DNA of 64,000 bases. Origin: CAWCDJ01 sp963794265. Lineage in GTDB: Bacteria; Acidobacteriota; Terriglobia; Bryobacterales; Bryobacteraceae. The position numbers and the translations under genes were made by a program. The notes beneath the pieces are model-generated. The model did not search any database. It saw only the letters and a list, made by a program, of their open reading frames with translations, and was not told the DNA's origin. The DNA lies in the NCBI GenBank assembly GCA_963794265.1, contig CAWCDJ010000001.1:248001-312000 (forward strand), given 5' to 3'. This document shows positions 1 to 8,503 of this stretch, piece after piece (position 1 is the stretch's first letter; each line of letters opens with the position of its first letter).

Positions 1-382
1 CGAGGATCTGGCGAATTCCAACCTGATTCTCTTCGGCGACGCGCAAACCAATTCCCTGATTGCGCGGCTGGCTCCGCAATTGCCGCTGGCGCTTTCGCCG
101 GGCGCCGCGGATTGGGGGCTCCTGTTCATCGCGCCCGAGGGAAAGCATTACGTCGTGGTCAATTCGGGCCTGCCCTGGTGGACCGGCGCGGACGAGGCGC
201 ACCGCGGCGGCGATCCGTTCGCACCCGCGCAGTATCGCCTCCTCAGCACCTTCGGCGACTATATCCTCTTCAAAGGTTCGCTGGCCCATGTGGTGGTGGA
301 GGGTCGTTTTGATCGACACTGGAAGGTTCCGGCCGGCGCGGCTGAGAAATTGACAGCCGCCGGCACCGTGACCGTCCACTGA
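1..382 (+). CDS. C-terminal end of an exported hydrolase-like protein (partial)
   Basis: The gene enters from the left edge in the frame that begins at base 2 and stops with TGA at 380-382, one base before the next start codon. About 126 residues are visible. They begin with NLILFGDAQTNSLIARL and run through a YVVVNSG strand and a GDYILF segment. This pattern resembles the C-terminal sandwich domain found after the alpha/beta hydrolase core in acidobacterial prolyl-oligopeptidase or PHB-depolymerase-like proteins. The catalytic part lies outside the window, so the enzyme class is inferred from memory of that tail only. Confidence 0.55.
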   Translation, partial: EDLANSNLILFGDAQTNSLIARLAPQLPLALSPGAADWGLLFIAPEGKHYVVVNSGLPWWTGADEAHRGGDPFAPAQYRLLSTFGDYILFKGSLAHVVVEGRFDRHWKVPAGAAEKLTAAGTVTVH

Positions 383-383
383 T

Positions 384-1766
384 ATGACACCTGAAGAGTT
401 CCGCCGACATGGCCACCAGGCGATCGACTGGATCGCCGATTATCTTACCGATCCCGGGCGCTACCCCGTGGTCCCTCCCGTGAAGCCGGGCCAGCTTACG
501 GATGCGCTTCCCGCCTGCGGCCCCGAGCAGGGCGAACCGATGGAGAGAATCGTGGCCGATTTCGAGCGGCTGATCGTTCCTGCCATGACCCACTGGAACC
601 ATCCGGGGTTCCTCGCCTACTTCGCCAACTCCTCGCCGCCCGAAGGCATCCTGGGAGAGTTGTTCGCGGCCGCCCTGAACGGCAACGGCATGCTCTGGAA
701 GACATCGCCCGCGATCACCGAACTGGAGCAGGTCGCACTGCGCTGGCTGCGCCAGTGGAGCGGGCTGCCGGAAGACTGGTTCGGGCTGATCTACGACACC
801 GCCTCTACCAGCAGCATGCACGCCATCGCCGCGGCGCGGCAGCTGGCCGACCCGGAATCGCGAACCCGCGGCACGTCGCGCGGGCTGGTGGTTTACACTT
901 CCGAGCAGGCGCATTCATCCATCGAAAAGGGAGCGATCGCCGTGGGAATCGGCCAGGACTTCGTCCGCAAGGTGCCGGTGGACGATGAGTTCCGCATGCG
1001 GCCCGAAGCGCTCGAGTCGCTGATCGAGGCGGATCTGGCCGCGGGCATGAAGCCGTGCTGCGTCGCCGCCACGGTCGGAACCACTTCCACCACCAGCGTC
1101 GATCCCGTGCCTGCCATCGCCGGCATTTGCGAGCGGCACGGCTTGTGGCTGCACGTGGACGCGGCCTACGCCGGCGCAGCCGCGGTGGCCTCCGAGTTCC
1201 GCTGGGCTTTCGAAGGCTGCGAGCGCGCCGATTCGTTCGTCACCAATCCGCACAAATGGCTGCTGACTCCGATGGATTGCAGCATCTTCTACACGCGCCG
1301 GCCGGAAGTGCTGCGGCGGGCATTTTCCCTGATTCCCGAATATCTCGAAACTGCCGTCGACCCGCGCGCGGTGAACCTGATGGATTACGGCGTTCCGCTG
1401 GGGCGCCGCTTTCGCGCGCTCAAACTGTGGTTCGTGCTGCGGTCGTACGGGCGCGAAGGGCTGGCGGCAATGATCCGCGGCCACGTTGCGCTGGCGCGGG
1501 AACTGGCGCGGCAGGTGGACGCCGAACCGATGTTCGAGCGTACCGCGCCGGCGCCGTTCTCGGTAGTGTGCTTCCGCTACCGGGGCACGGATGAGCAGAA
1601 CCGCCGGATTCTCGAAGAGGTGAACGCGGCCGGCGACGTATTTATTTCGGGAACCGTGCTGCGGGGCAGGTACACGCTGCACCTGGCGGTTGGCAACCAT
1701 GGGACGAGGCGGGAGCACGTGCAGCGGGCGTGGGAACTGGTGAAGCAAGCGGCTGCACGGGTGTAA
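384..1766 (+). CDS. Pyridoxal-phosphate-dependent amino acid decarboxylase (group II, aromatic-type)
   Basis: This 460-residue protein fits the usual 450-500 residues of the group II decarboxylases (DOPA, tryptophan and tyrosine decarboxylases). It opens with EEFRRHGHQAIDWIADYL, has the substrate-channel segment THWNHPGFLAYFANSS, the DTASTSSMHA segment, HVDAAYAGAA (aspartate that holds the pyridine nitrogen), and NPHKW with the PLP lysine at K291. The expected reaction is decarboxylation of an aromatic L-amino acid to the amine in the cytoplasm. The exact substrate cannot be read. It starts one base after the upstream stop, so the two are probably cotranscribed. Confidence 0.93.
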   Translation: MTPEEFRRHGHQAIDWIADYLTDPGRYPVVPPVKPGQLTDALPACGPEQGEPMERIVADFERLIVPAMTHWNHPGFLAYFANSSPPEGILGELFAAALNGNGMLWKTSPAITELEQVALRWLRQWSGLPEDWFGLIYDTASTSSMHAIAAARQLADPESRTRGTSRGLVVYTSEQAHSSIEKGAIAVGIGQDFVRKVPVDDEFRMRPEALESLIEADLAAGMKPCCVAATVGTTSTTSVDPVPAIAGICERHGLWLHVDAAYAGAAAVASEFRWAFEGCERADSFVTNPHKWLLTPMDCSIFYTRRPEVLRRAFSLIPEYLETAVDPRAVNLMDYGVPLGRRFRALKLWFVLRSYGREGLAAMIRGHVALARELARQVDAEPMFERTAPAPFSVVCFRYRGTDEQNRRILEEVNAAGDVFISGTVLRGRYTLHLAVGNHGTRREHVQRAWELVKQAAARV

Positions 1767-1794
1767 TGCGACAGAGGCGCGCTTCACTCGCCTT

Positions 1795-1817
1795 GGGCGG
1801 CCGAAGGCCTACCCTAC
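1795..1817. repeat. Dispersed short repeat, copy A
   Basis: This short intergenic stretch contains GGCC-GA-AGGCC followed by TACCCTAC. It matches copy B at 37028-37052 at almost every base, including 13 identical bases at the right end (AGGCCTACCCTAC). It sits just after the decarboxylase stop and touches the end of the convergent methyltransferase gene. Confidence 0.5.
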
Positions 1818-2593
1818 TTGTACGCCACGATAAAGATCCTGCGGAAGGGGAACAGCAGCTTGCCGTTGGGTCGCGGCGGATAGTGCGGTGCAATGCGGCC
1901 GGCGTATTCCGCGGCGAAGGCTTCGCGTTCCTCCTCGGTTCCCAGCGCTTCGAGGAACGGGCGCATACCGCTGCCGCGATACCAATCGACGATCGCACTC
2001 ACGGAATCCATGACGTGCAGGTACTCGGTCTCCCAAACGTCCAGCCGTGCGGCGAGCGGCGCCAGCAGGTCGTAGTAATAGACGGCGTTTTCGCTGTGCC
2101 AGTCGGCAACCCGGGCGCGGGCCATGCGGAGAGCCCACCCGGGCGATGCCGCCAGCGCGCGCATCTCGCGACGGGCGGGCGACTCCCAGGCGGAAGGGAT
2201 CTGCACAGCCAGTGCGCCCTCGGAGCGCACGCGATCGAACAGGCGCGGAATGACCACGTTGTGTTCGCGGACCCACTGGAGCGCGGCGTTGGAGAAGACC
2301 AGGTCAAACCGGGTGCGCTCTGTGGCCGCCCAGCCCTCGATATCGTTCGCGATCCAGTGCCGGCCGGGAAATCGCTCGCCGGCGGCGGCAATCATCTCCG
2401 GTGAGCTGTCCAGACCGGTGATGGCAGCGTCGGGCCAGCGCGCGGCCAGCACCGCGGTGCTGCTTCCCGGTCCGCATCCGAGATCGATGATGGTGCGGGG
2501 AGAGGTGATCTTCACGCGATCCGCCAGGTCGTGGCAAGGCCGGCTGCGCTCTTCCGCGAATTGCAGGTATCGGGCTGGGTTCCAGGTGGGCAT
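1814..2593 (-). CDS. tam: Trans-aconitate 2-methyltransferase-like protein
   Basis: The protein has 259 residues, close to the 250-260 of Tam. It has the N-terminal WNPARYLQFAEERSRP segment typical of Tam, AdoMet motif I as DLGCGPGSSTAVLA, the acidic binding residue in GLDSSPEM, and the LVFSNAALQWV segment. Tam methylates trans-aconitate, an inhibitor of aconitase, in the cytoplasm. It follows the large secreted-protein gene by three bases on the same strand and has no clear ribosome site of its own, which suggests translational coupling. An unrelated small-molecule methyltransferase remains possible. Confidence 0.85.
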   Translation of the reverse strand: MPTWNPARYLQFAEERSRPCHDLADRVKITSPRTIIDLGCGPGSSTAVLAARWPDAAITGLDSSPEMIAAAGERFPGRHWIANDIEGWAATERTRFDLVFSNAALQWVREHNVVIPRLFDRVRSEGALAVQIPSAWESPARREMRALAASPGWALRMARARVADWHSENAVYYYDLLAPLAARLDVWETEYLHVMDSVSAIVDWYRGSGMRPFLEALGTEEEREAFAAEYAGRIAPHYPPRPNGKLLFPFRRIFIVAYK

Positions 2594-2596
2594 ATA

Positions 2597-4696
2597 TCAA
2601 TACCAGTATTTCGTTTGCTTCGTCCAGGGAGAAGCGGGGTAGCGGCGGTGCAGCAAATCGAAAGCCTCTTTCGAATACGGGGCGCTCGACGGGTCTGCCG
2701 AATTGCCGAACCGTGTGGCGCGCACCGCCAGGTGCAGAGCTTCGGGAACGCGCGGATCGTCCGGATGCGCCTTGGCCCAGGCGATGGCGGCGCGGCAGAG
2801 ATAGTTCACCGAATTCGCGGCGGCGCTCCGGAGTTCTTCCGCCTGGCGGGCTCCCTCCGCCCGATCCTGGTCCGAGAGAAACGGCGCGGAGACCACGGAA
2901 GTGGGGGGCCGAAGAGTCCACCAGTTGTCGCGAAGGTCATCCAGTTTGGTAACGGGTTCCAGGCGGCCGAAGCCGGCGCGAAGCTCCGGCGAGAAGCCGG
3001 GGTCGCGCAGCATCAGAAAGACCGCCGCGAACCCGGCCGCGTGCGGATCGGTTTCGGCAAGATACTCGCGCATCCCGGCAGCCACATCCGGCCGAAGCTG
3101 CGCGAGCCGGGTTGCGAACGCGCGGGCGGAATCGCGATCCTCGAGCAGTAAGGCGCGCACCCAGCCGGCTTGCGCGATATCGGCCTGAAGCCCGGCGGGA
3201 ATCCAGGTGTTCGAAGCGGCATCCGCCCAGAGCGCCAGGGGCACCATCCGGTTCATCGGCCCGACGCTGTCCGTATCGAAAGCGACGGGCTTGTTGGGGG
3301 TGTTGGGACCGAACGGCTGATCGGGGTTGCCGTCGCCGAAATCGACCGCCACGGGCCGGCGGGTCGAATAGCGCAGGAACCCGGTCCAGTCGCGGGCCAT
3401 CGCCAGGCGCTCGGCGCGCAGCAGGTTGCGGGTGGAATCCGATTGCGGAGCGGCCAGCGCCTGGTCGGCCCACTGGCGGGCGGCGCCGGTATCGCCGCTC
3501 AGCCGCTCGATGCGAATTCCGTAATAGGTCGCGCTCGGCCAGGCGGGCTCCCCTGCCGGCACTTGGCGCGCGGCGGCGACAAGGTCCCCGGCGGCCGCAT
3601 CCGTGGGCGGGGTAATCGCCAGCGCGGCGATGAGCCACGGCGCCAGGTGCGAGCCGCGCCAGCGTTCGACCGCATGCTTCGCATCCTTCGAGGGGAACGT
3701 CAGCAGCCAGTCGCTGAAGTCGCTTTCCGGAGGAGATTGGGGCGCGCGCCGCTTCCATAGATAAATAAAGTCGTCGAAAGCGCTCGCGATTTTCGGACCG
3801 GGATCGGGGGTCATCAGTTGGGCCGAAAGCTCGCGCAGGCGGGGCTGGGGGTCGATCCTGTTTTGCACGAATCCAAGCAGGCCGCGCGCTGCCTGCTTCC
3901 ATTGCTCGGGGCCCGGGCCGGCGATGATGGCGTTGAGCTGATCGGCGGCGGCCCGAAGTTTGGCGGGATCCGATCGCAGCGTGCCCTCGCGAATCAGGGT
4001 GCGAGCTACCAGGTAGGGGGCGGCGGGGTTGGTGGTCAACGCGCGAAAATCGCGCTCGGCGGCATCGAATTGTCCGGCGTAGAACTCGGCCGCGGCGATC
4101 TGATAGCGGCGGTCGGCCGCCAGCGCCGGGTCCGCCCCCGCGGGTAGCGGCGCCGGAATCGCGGGGCCGCCGGAGCAGTTCTCGAAGACCTGGTCCTGGG
4201 CGCTCGTCCAATCGCGCACTTCGGTGCTCGATGCGCCCCAGCGGGCGACCAGCGATTGCAGCCTGGTGGCGGCCGCGTTGAACGCGTCGTCCAGACAATT
4301 CGGATAGTAGTAATAATTCCGGGGATCGGGCGAGCGGCGGTAGGTGTCGAACGGCTTCCCGGGCGGCAGGCCGGGCACGCGTTTGCGCGCCTCCATCCAG
4401 GCCGCGCCCGGCGGGACGTACGGCTGGCTGGAAGGCGCAGACAGAGCGGCGGCTGCCTGCGGGCTCAGCGGAACGCCGTTCAGAACGCGCCAGGCCACGA
4501 ACAGGTCGCGATAGCGGAAGCCGGGGCGGACGACGCCCAAATCGCCGCGCGCGTAAGCCGCCGGATCGACCGGACCGCGCTCGGGTGCGAATTCCGCTTG
4601 CGGGAGAAACGGACCGCAACTCTCGCCCGCGCGCGGCCCGAACCACACGGCAGCGAGCGCCAGCAGCGCCAACTCGCGGATGGTCTTCACCGCCAT
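2597..4696 (-). CDS. Large secreted protein of unknown function
   Basis: About 699 residues from the ATG at 4696. An upstream in-frame start at 4741 would add a basic stretch before the signal peptide, so 4696 is preferred. The N-terminus is a signal peptide (LALLALAAVWFG) leading to an ESCGPF cysteine segment. The middle contains repeated alanine-rich helical pieces such as AAAEFYAGQFDAAERDF, which look TPR-like, and the end reads RYPASPWTKQTKYWY. I recognise no catalytic motif. The start overlaps the stop of the upstream lipoprotein gene by 10 bases, so the two are likely one unit and may work together in the envelope. Confidence 0.75.
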   Translation of the reverse strand: MAVKTIRELALLALAAVWFGPRAGESCGPFLPQAEFAPERGPVDPAAYARGDLGVVRPGFRYRDLFVAWRVLNGVPLSPQAAAALSAPSSQPYVPPGAAWMEARKRVPGLPPGKPFDTYRRSPDPRNYYYYPNCLDDAFNAAATRLQSLVARWGASSTEVRDWTSAQDQVFENCSGGPAIPAPLPAGADPALAADRRYQIAAAEFYAGQFDAAERDFRALTTNPAAPYLVARTLIREGTLRSDPAKLRAAADQLNAIIAGPGPEQWKQAARGLLGFVQNRIDPQPRLRELSAQLMTPDPGPKIASAFDDFIYLWKRRAPQSPPESDFSDWLLTFPSKDAKHAVERWRGSHLAPWLIAALAITPPTDAAAGDLVAAARQVPAGEPAWPSATYYGIRIERLSGDTGAARQWADQALAAPQSDSTRNLLRAERLAMARDWTGFLRYSTRRPVAVDFGDGNPDQPFGPNTPNKPVAFDTDSVGPMNRMVPLALWADAASNTWIPAGLQADIAQAGWVRALLLEDRDSARAFATRLAQLRPDVAAGMREYLAETDPHAAGFAAVFLMLRDPGFSPELRAGFGRLEPVTKLDDLRDNWWTLRPPTSVVSAPFLSDQDRAEGARQAEELRSAAANSVNYLCRAAIAWAKAHPDDPRVPEALHLAVRATRFGNSADPSSAPYSKEAFDLLHRRYPASPWTKQTKYWY

Positions 4697-5409
4697 CTGC
4701 GTTCGAGCTCGAGAGCGCCGCGATAGGCCGCTTCGGTCCACGGCCGCGGATTGAAAACGAAGAGCCGGCGTCCGTGCGGCACGGCGTACGGCACCTCATC
4801 GGTCGAGATTCCGACGCTCGAGCGGCAGAGCGGAACGGGGAACTCGCCGATTTCCCGCGGCTGTCCGGCGCCCATCCGGAACAGCATGGGAACGGCATCG
4901 GCCGCCGGGAGTCCGCGAAGCCATGGATCGCCCAGACACCAGGATGCCAGTGCCGTGATGGTCAACTCCTTGGAGGGATACAGACCGCTGCGGACCCGCC
5001 GGAGCACGTCCCGGTACCACTGGCGCTCGGAGGCGCGCGCATCGAAGTCGAGCTCCAGCGCCTGCGTCCGCGGGTCGTTCGCGTCTTTGAGAATTTCCTG
5101 GACAATAGCGGCCGCATCCGGCAGCGGCGGCCCCGCCGATTCCAGACGGACCACCGTCATCAGCGCAGTCCCTGGAGGCACTTCGAGCGGCTGAAGGCGG
5201 GGCTCGGAGGCGACCTGCCCGTCCCTCCAGGAAACCGTGCGGGCGAGATAGGCAACCCCCGCCCGGGCCGGATCGATGTAGCCGAGATGCTCCGGACGCT
5301 CCCAGGCCCACAGCATGAGGCGCGGAAATTCCGGCAGCGGGTCGCGTGCTCCGCAGGACGCCAGCAGGCAGGTCAGCACAAGCAAAAGTCGCTTCACCAG
5401 TTTCCTCAC
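4687..5409 (-). CDS. Lipoprotein with a DUF3142-like domain
   Basis: The preferred start is GTG at 5409, giving VRKLVKRLLLVLTCLLASCG: two lysines, a hydrophobic stretch and a lipobox ending in LASC. An ATG at 5448 would add 13 residues that do not fit a signal peptide. After the lipid cysteine comes FPRLMLWAWERPEHL, which I associate with DUF3142 (a TIM-barrel-like domain), then ALELDFDARASERQWY and ALASWCLGD. The role is unknown. It is the first gene of the three-gene minus-strand run and overlaps the next by 10 bases. Confidence 0.7.
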   Translation of the reverse strand: MRKLVKRLLLVLTCLLASCGARDPLPEFPRLMLWAWERPEHLGYIDPARAGVAYLARTVSWRDGQVASEPRLQPLEVPPGTALMTVVRLESAGPPLPDAAAIVQEILKDANDPRTQALELDFDARASERQWYRDVLRRVRSGLYPSKELTITALASWCLGDPWLRGLPAADAVPMLFRMGAGQPREIGEFPVPLCRSSVGISTDEVPYAVPHGRRLFVFNPRPWTEAAYRGALELERRWR

Positions 5410-5460
5410 ACCGATAATACCCCCTGTCCCGAACGGGGACTTACCCAAAGAACGCGAAAA

Positions 5461-5526
5461 CCCGCCGGCCGGGAGGGCCGCCGAACGTGAGAAACCTGAC
5501 GCTCGGTGCGGCGTTCCGCCGGCGGG
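5461..5526. repeat. Inverted repeat with 9-bp arms before the CHRD gene
   Basis: CCCGCCGGC at 5461-5469 pairs exactly with GCCGGCGGG at 5518-5526 across about 48 bases. It lies in the divergent region between the DUF3142-like gene and the CHRD gene. It could be a leader hairpin, but the high GC makes a chance pairing possible. Confidence 0.35.
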
Positions 5527-5603
5527 CTTGCGAATTCCCGCTTACCTGCCGTCGGATCCGGAGGATAATCGACGGCAGCACCCAATCTTTCCGATCGAGG
5601 CCG

Positions 5604-6182
5604 ATGATGAAAACTCTAAAACTCGTTCTGGTCACCGGTTTGCTCCTCGGTTCCATCGCGTGGGGCGGCCCTATCACTTACTTCACAACTCTCAACGGCA
5701 ATGGGGAGGTTCCGCCCACCGGTTCGCCCGGAACCGGCACGGCAACCGTCACCCTCGACACGGTCGCTCATACGCTGTTTGTGGATGTGGTCTTCTCGAA
5801 CCTCTCGGCGCCCACGACTGCGTCCCACATCCATTGCTGCACGTCGAGCCCCGGCACCGGAACTGTCGGCGTCGCGACTACGGTCCCCACTTTTACCGGA
5901 TTTCCGCTCGGCGTCACTTCGGGAACCTATACCCACACGTTCGACACCACGATGCTCTCGAGTTTTAATCCGGCGTTCGTAACCGCGCAAGGGGGAACCG
6001 TCGCCGATGCGGAAGCGGCTCTGGCCGCCGGCCTGGCCGCCGATAAAGCCTACCTGAACATTCACACGACGGCCTTTCCGGGCGGTGAGATCAGCGGCTT
6101 TCTGTTGGTCACGCCGGAGCCAGGAACGTTTCTTCTGGCCGGCGGAGCGCTGCTTGGGCTGCTCCTGCGGCGGCGCAAATAG
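5604..6182 (+). CDS. CHRD-domain protein with PEP-CTERM sorting signal
   Basis: About 192 residues from the ATG at 5604 (a second ATG follows directly). It has a signal peptide (KTLKLVLVTGLLLGSIAWG), then a CHRD domain: LNGNGEVPPTGSPGTG, NLSAPTTASHIH, and LNIHTTAFPGGEISGFL. The C-terminus is TPEPGTFLLAGGALLGLLL followed by RRRK, which is a PEP-CTERM tripartite signal: the PEP motif, a membrane helix and a basic end. Such proteins are cut and anchored by an exosortase; no exosortase gene is in the window. CHRD domains occur in extracellular proteins of mostly unknown function. A longer frame starting at 5487 lacks a signal-peptide-like start. Confidence 0.88.
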   Translation: MMKTLKLVLVTGLLLGSIAWGGPITYFTTLNGNGEVPPTGSPGTGTATVTLDTVAHTLFVDVVFSNLSAPTTASHIHCCTSSPGTGTVGVATTVPTFTGFPLGVTSGTYTHTFDTTMLSSFNPAFVTAQGGTVADAEAALAAGLAADKAYLNIHTTAFPGGEISGFLLVTPEPGTFLLAGGALLGLLLRRRK

Positions 6183-6244
6183 CGCCCGGCACCGGGGCAT
6201 AAGCACCGCTACACTGAAGTAAGTCCGGCTTCGGCCGCGTGCTT

Positions 6245-6988
6245 ATGTCTCGGATCGTCCTATACGCCGTCGCCGCACTGCTGTCCTGCGAACTGGTTGG
6301 CGGCCAGCAACCCCCCTGCGGCACGGCGCCTTCCCCGCCCTATCCCGAAGTTGGCGCGCCTCCGGCGGTTCAGGTTTGGAAGCAATCGAACTGGACACCG
6401 CCCGCGTGCACCGGATGGCCGCCCGAAGATTCCGCGACGCTGGTGGCTGCCGCGGCACGCTTCCGCTTCGGCGCGGGAGCGAAAGGTTTGCGCCGCCGCA
6501 TCGGCGCGATTTCCGGAATGACGGGGCTTCTCTACTGGTCCACCACCGGGAAACGCTGGCAGCCGCTGATTGTGGACGCTTCTGCGCTGGCCGGACCGGA
6601 GGCAGGCCGCCGCCCGGACTTCGCACCCGGGGAGATCGAGCCGGGCCGCAGCCTCTGGGCCGAAGAGGAAGACAACCTGCTCGGCAAAGCCGTCTACCGC
6701 ATCCGCATCCTCGAAGCCCGGGACGACCGCCTGGTGTTCGCCACCGCCAATCACACGCCGCTCCGGTTTCTCGGAATCCCGGTTTTCCCGCCGGGCGAAT
6801 TGCAGACCATCTGCTTCCTCGACCGCGAATCGAAAGACGTGTGGCGCTACTACTCGCTCGCTCGCATGGGCAAACAGGTCAGCCTGCTGGTTTCAGGGCA
6901 CGAGGCGTCGCTGGTCAACCGCGCCGTGGCGTCCTACCGCTACCTGGCCGGAATCCGGGCGAATCAGGAACCCCCAGCGGCGCGCTAG
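6245..6988 (+). CDS. Secreted protein of unknown function (DUF6675-like)
   Basis: About 247 residues from the ATG at 6245; a GTG two codons earlier is an alternative. It has a signal peptide ending near CELVGGQQPP, then one domain with an IGAISGMTGLLYWS strand and ending FLDRESKDVWRYYSLARMG and YRYLAGI. The ending resembles a family I recall as DUF6675, but I cannot verify that. No catalytic motif is visible. Its 3' end overlaps the convergent phosphoesterase gene by 96 bases. Confidence 0.7.
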   Translation: MSRIVLYAVAALLSCELVGGQQPPCGTAPSPPYPEVGAPPAVQVWKQSNWTPPACTGWPPEDSATLVAAAARFRFGAGAKGLRRRIGAISGMTGLLYWSTTGKRWQPLIVDASALAGPEAGRRPDFAPGEIEPGRSLWAEEEDNLLGKAVYRIRILEARDDRLVFATANHTPLRFLGIPVFPPGELQTICFLDRESKDVWRYYSLARMGKQVSLLVSGHEASLVNRAVASYRYLAGIRANQEPPAAR

Positions 6989-7834
6989 CCCGAGCATCCC
7001 CCAATCCGACAGTGCGGTGATACGACCCTGCCCGCGCGGCGGCTTCAGTTCTTTGATCTGGAATTCCGCTTCGGCGCCGCGCACCTCCACCAGCACGTGC
7101 CCGAAGAACCACCCATCCTCATACTTCCCGGAGGCCCGCAAGTGGCCGCCGGCGCTGGGCATCGAGAGATAGGTGACCCCTTCCAACTGAATGCGCAGTA
7201 TTTCGTGGATGTGGCCGGCGATCACGTACTGGACGCCGTACTTCCTAGCCAGTTGATGCAAGGGAAAATCCGGACTTTGCAGCGCCGCCCGCACGATCCA
7301 CGACGGCCGGTGCGAAATCACGAATTTCAGCGGCTGCGCGGCGTGGGCTTTCAGATCCTGCTCCAGGAACGACAACTCTTCGCGCGAAAAGTCCTCGGTT
7401 CGGCTGTTGTCCAGAACCGTGAAGTGGCCCTGGGCGAAATCGAAACTGTAGTGCGGGGGGTGGTGCGCGTACTTGCGGAACAGCCGTTCCGACTGTTCGG
7501 ACCAGATGTCGTGGTTGCCGGGCGTGAGGTAAAGAGGGATCCGCGAGTAAGGTTTCAGCGTCCTCTCGATCGCTCGCCATTGCTTTTCGGCAGTCGCGTC
7601 GTCGGTGCCCTGTATGGTGTCGCCGACGGTCACCACGAAAGCCGGATGATCCGCGGCCGTTTCCCGCCAAACCTGCTGCCAGACTCCGGGCTGCGCTTCG
7701 CCCGTCCGGTCGCCCACGATTGCGAAACGGAACGATTCGTTTGCGGCGCAAAGGGAGATCCCAACCATCACGCACAGGAGCGCCGGGAGGACGAGCCACG
7801 GCAGCCGGACGGACGCTTGGGGCAGGATCCGCAT
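6893..7834 (-). CDS. Exported calcineurin-like metallophosphoesterase
   Basis: 313 residues with a signal peptide (LVLPALLCVMVGISLCAA). The metal motifs are in order: GDRTG (D42), VTVGDT (D72), TPGNHD (106-109), VISHRPSW and AGHIHE. This is the calcineurin phosphoesterase pattern, in the subgroup where the first motif is GDRTG rather than GDxH. The expected activity is hydrolysis of phosphomonoesters or diesters in the periplasm; the substrate is unknown. The last 32 codons run into the end of the convergent gene on the other strand. Confidence 0.9.
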   Translation of the reverse strand: MRILPQASVRLPWLVLPALLCVMVGISLCAANESFRFAIVGDRTGEAQPGVWQQVWRETAADHPAFVVTVGDTIQGTDDATAEKQWRAIERTLKPYSRIPLYLTPGNHDIWSEQSERLFRKYAHHPPHYSFDFAQGHFTVLDNSRTEDFSREELSFLEQDLKAHAAQPLKFVISHRPSWIVRAALQSPDFPLHQLARKYGVQYVIAGHIHEILRIQLEGVTYLSMPSAGGHLRASGKYEDGWFFGHVLVEVRGAEAEFQIKELKPPRGQGRITALSDWGMLGLARRWGFLIRPDSGQVAVGRHGAVDQRRLVP

Positions 7835-7985
7835 GACTCAATCATATCGGTTCGCCATTCCCGGCTTGGCCGGGGCAGGGAGCGCCGGCACGGCTCGCTC
7901 AGCGAGAATTCACGCTGACTGGGTGAGCGAAATCTCGCGTTTGCCCGAATGGCGATGGGAATCGTACGAATTCGGAGCTTTCGGA

Positions 7986-8015
7986 TTGTGCACTTTGGAA
8001 TGCATATAGTAAAAT
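7986..8015 (+). promoter_or_regulatory. Possible promoter of the Rrf2 regulator
   Basis: In the AT-rich end of the 209-base gap, TTGTGC (7986-7991) and TAAAAT (8010-8015) are separated by 18 bases. A start of transcription near 8022 would leave a leader of about 22 bases. There is no good Shine-Dalgarno sequence near the ATG at 8044. The rest of the gap (7835-7980) shows nothing I can name. Confidence 0.4.
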
Positions 8016-8043
8016 AGGATAAAAGGACTCCAAATAGACGCCG

Positions 8044-8496
8044 ATGCAACTGACCAGAGCTGCCGATTACGCGGTCCGAGTGATGATCCACATGGCCGGA
8101 CTGCCAGCGGGCACGCGGGCGAGTCGCGCGCAGTTGGCGGAGGCGGCCGGATGTCCGGAACAGTTTCTGTCCAAAGTTTTGCAGAGCCTGACACGTGCGG
8201 GGCTGATGATTTCGCATCGCGGGAATACCGGCGGGTTCGAATTGCCGGGGGGGAGCGCCGGCGCTTCGATCCTCGATATTGTCGAAGCGGTGGAAGGCCC
8301 TATGCGATTGAACGTGTGCCTGGCGCCGGAGCAGGCCTGCTCGCGCCAGTCGTGGTGCCCCTCACACATGGTTTGGGCGAGAGCTCAGGAAGCCATGGTG
8401 AGCGTGCTGCAAAACACGTCGATCCTGGAACTCGCGCGGCAGGTTCCGCTGGCATCTCCGGGCAAAACACCAATTGCATTTCCGAAATGGAACTGA
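8044..8496 (+). CDS. Rrf2-family transcriptional regulator with three cysteines
   Basis: 150 residues, normal for Rrf2. The N-terminal winged helix reads LTRAADYAVRVMIHMA, with the recognition region GCPEQFLSKVLQSLTRAGL and the wing HRGNTGGFEL. The putative cluster-binding cysteines are C92, C99 and C105 (spacing Cx6Cx5C), resembling the three cysteines of NsrR and IscR, so it may bind a [2Fe-2S] or [4Fe-4S] cluster and sense iron, nitric oxide or redox state. No target gene is adjacent: the next gene is convergent and starts its stop seven bases away. Confidence 0.9.
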   Translation: MQLTRAADYAVRVMIHMAGLPAGTRASRAQLAEAAGCPEQFLSKVLQSLTRAGLMISHRGNTGGFELPGGSAGASILDIVEAVEGPMRLNVCLAPEQACSRQSWCPSHMVWARAQEAMVSVLQNTSILELARQVPLASPGKTPIAFPKWN

Positions 8497-8503
8497 CGCC
8501 GGA

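Noticed and set aside
2937..4898. A 653-codon open frame overlapping the large secreted-protein gene on the same strand
   Set aside because: Arginine-rich out-of-frame shadow. The alternative frame has a signal peptide and fits its neighbours by overlap.
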